Source: Actinomycetota bacterium | Lineage (GTDB): Bacteria > Actinomycetota > Thermoleophilia > Solirubrobacterales > 70-9 | Direction of reading: 5' to 3' | DNA: 6,099 bases | Assembly (NCBI GenBank): GCA_005884305.1 | Contig: VAYL01000015.1 | Coordinates: 479 to 6,577 of the forward strand | In this document: piece by piece, positions 5,344 through 6,099 of the stretch | How positions within the stretch are numbered: position 1 is the first letter of the stretch | Layout of the letters: every line of letters starts with the position of its first letter | Notes under the pieces: generated by a model | Database searches by the model: none | Seen by the model: the letters and a program-made list of their open reading frames with translations, nothing else | What the model was told of the DNA's origin: nothing | Made by a program: the position numbers and the translations under genes

Positions 5344-5349
5344 TACCTT
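5344..5349 (+). promoter_or_regulatory. Putative -10 box (TACCTT) for the lipoprotein gene
   Basis: TACCTT fits TAnnnT and precedes GTG 5360 by 10 nt. This is slightly longer than the 6-7 nt at the two other putative leaderless starts in the window. The right arm of the inverted repeat covers the expected -35 position (about 5321-5326). Confidence 0.35.
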
Positions 5350-5359
5350 GACGCGCTCA

Positions 5360-6099
5360 GTGTGGGGCAGGTGTGCATATCTCTCGCTCGGCGCTGCCGT
5401 GGGGGCGATTTTTCTCGCCGGCTGCGGCGGAAGTAGCTCGGCGCCGGTTACCGGCGCGAGCGGGGCTAGCGGCGCCAGCGGGATCAGTGGATCGAGCCAG
5501 CTCAGCAAGGGCGAGTTCATCAAGCAGGCGGATGCCGTCTGCGCCGAGGCGAACACCGCGATCGCCGATCTCAGCGGCGGCACGACAACGGGCGACGAGG
5601 CGACGCAGGTCTCCCAGGAGCTTTCGATCGTCCGCAGCGAGCTTCAGTCGATCCAGGCGCTGCAGGCTCCCAGCGAGGACCAGTCGACTCTCAAGGACTT
5701 CATCGCCGGGCTGAAGAACGAGGTCGACGCGCTCAACAAGAAGAACGCCGCCGTCGCCGCCAGCCAGGACACGACCACCGCGGACTCCGAGCTTGAAAGC
5801 GCGCGTACCAACGCCCAGCAGGCTGCGAGCGACTACGGGATGCAGGACTGCGGCACCGGCAAGGCCCGCCACACGCAGCCGGGAGCGAGCACCGCGGTTC
5901 CGACCACGGCCACCACCACGGCGGCTCCGACCACGACCGTCCCAACGACGACGGTCCCGACGACCACCGTGCCCACCACGACGACCCCGGCGCCGCCCAG
6001 CGGTGGCACCGGCGGCGGCACGGGTGGCGGAACCGGCGGTGGAACGGGCGGCGGCACCGGAAGCGGCGGGACCGGCGGCTCGGGCGGCTTTTCTCCCTA
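5360..6099 (+). CDS. Secreted lipoprotein with Pro/Thr and Gly/Thr tail, 3' end cut or at the edge
   Basis: The frame is open from 5360 to the window end: 246 codons plus TA, so the next codon may be a stop. With GTG 5360 as start, R4 and a hydrophobic stretch lead to lipobox LAGC with Cys22, the lipidation site of a type II signal peptide. A Ser/Gly/Ala linker follows, then a mostly helical domain (about 48-165) that is Gln/Glu/Asn/Ala rich, beginning LSKGEFIKQADAVCAEAN. C61 and C164 bracket the domain and could form a disulfide. Residues 178-213 are Thr/Pro rich with TTVPT repeats; from 215 the chain is GGGT repeats with a 12-nt coding period. Such tails are seen on exported actinobacterial proteins as wall-spanning linkers. 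TTG 5348 and ATG 5303 are other possible starts, but give longer, less typical signal peptides; no Shine-Dalgarno helps. The domain resembles small unnamed actinobacterial lipoproteins; function unknown. Confidence 0.75.
   Translation, partial: MWGRCAYLSLGAAVGAIFLAGCGGSSSAPVTGASGASGASGISGSSQLSKGEFIKQADAVCAEANTAIADLSGGTTTGDEATQVSQELSIVRSELQSIQALQAPSEDQSTLKDFIAGLKNEVDALNKKNAAVAASQDTTTADSELESARTNAQQAASDYGMQDCGTGKARHTQPGASTAVPTTATTTAAPTTTVPTTTVPTTTVPTTTTPAPPSGGTGGGTGGGTGGGTGGGTGSGGTGGSGGFSP

Noticed and set aside
5348..5353. TTGACG as a -35 box for the lipoprotein gene
   Set aside because: The nearest AT-rich -10-like sequence (around 5376) is more than 20 nt away and lies inside the probable signal peptide coding region.
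5357..5872. 171-residue minus-strand frame opposite the lipoprotein
   Set aside because: The plus-strand frame has a lipobox, paired cysteines and a coherent domain; the minus frame has none.
5833..6057. Minus-strand frame with PPPV and VVVGT repeats
   Set aside because: It is the reverse complement of the lipoprotein Gly/Thr and Pro/Thr tail; the plus strand has a signal peptide and lipobox.

Overview
The window is GC-rich chromosomal DNA of actinobacterial style. It has dense same-strand genes, GTG and TTG starts, start codons placed 6-10 nt behind TAnnnT -10 boxes with no Shine-Dalgarno (leaderless pattern), and a lipoprotein with long Pro/Thr and Gly/Thr tails. The gene set (APC permease fused to a universal stress protein domain, plus a pair of TrkA-type RCK proteins) and this style fit a Thermoleophilia/Solirubrobacterales-like actinobacterium. 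That placement is an inference from style, not a database match.

Layout, all on the + strand: (1) 3-245, C-terminal end of a universal stress protein (USP) domain, cut by the window start. (2) 264-2613, an apparent operon: a leaderless-type promoter, a doubtful 43-codon leader ORF overlying two GC-rich stem-loops, a 64-residue two-helix membrane protein, and a 672-residue APC permease with a C-terminal USP domain. These ORFs are joined by 4-nt stop/start overlaps (GTGA, TTGA). (3) 2664-3799, a second leaderless-type promoter driving two RCK/TrkA-family regulators. The first has only the nucleotide-binding domain; the second is full length. (4) 3800-3880, a short intergenic region with an 18-nt palindromic stem and a possible 18-codon uORF, leading to a 412-residue FAD/NAD(P) oxidoreductase of the ferredoxin-reductase/AIF type. 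(5) A complete tRNA-Gln (anticodon CTG) at 5167-5237. (6) A tandem 19-mer whose second copy forms a 16-bp inverted repeat, directly in front of (7) a lipoprotein gene that runs off the window end and has no closed ORF here.

The central biological unit is probably a cation or amino-acid transport module. The APC-USP transporter and the two RCK proteins lie next to each other, as I recall for the mycobacterial ceoB/ceoC locus. No TrkH/KtrB/TrkG-type channel gene is in the window, so the RCK pair either acts on a channel encoded elsewhere or on the adjacent APC-USP protein. I found no strong evidence of a mobile element, CRISPR array or defence system. The most unusual items are the truncated first RCK protein, the coupled small membrane protein, the structured leader at 276-407, the oxidoreductase with a Trp in its FAD glycine motif, and the repeat cluster between the tRNA and the lipoprotein.
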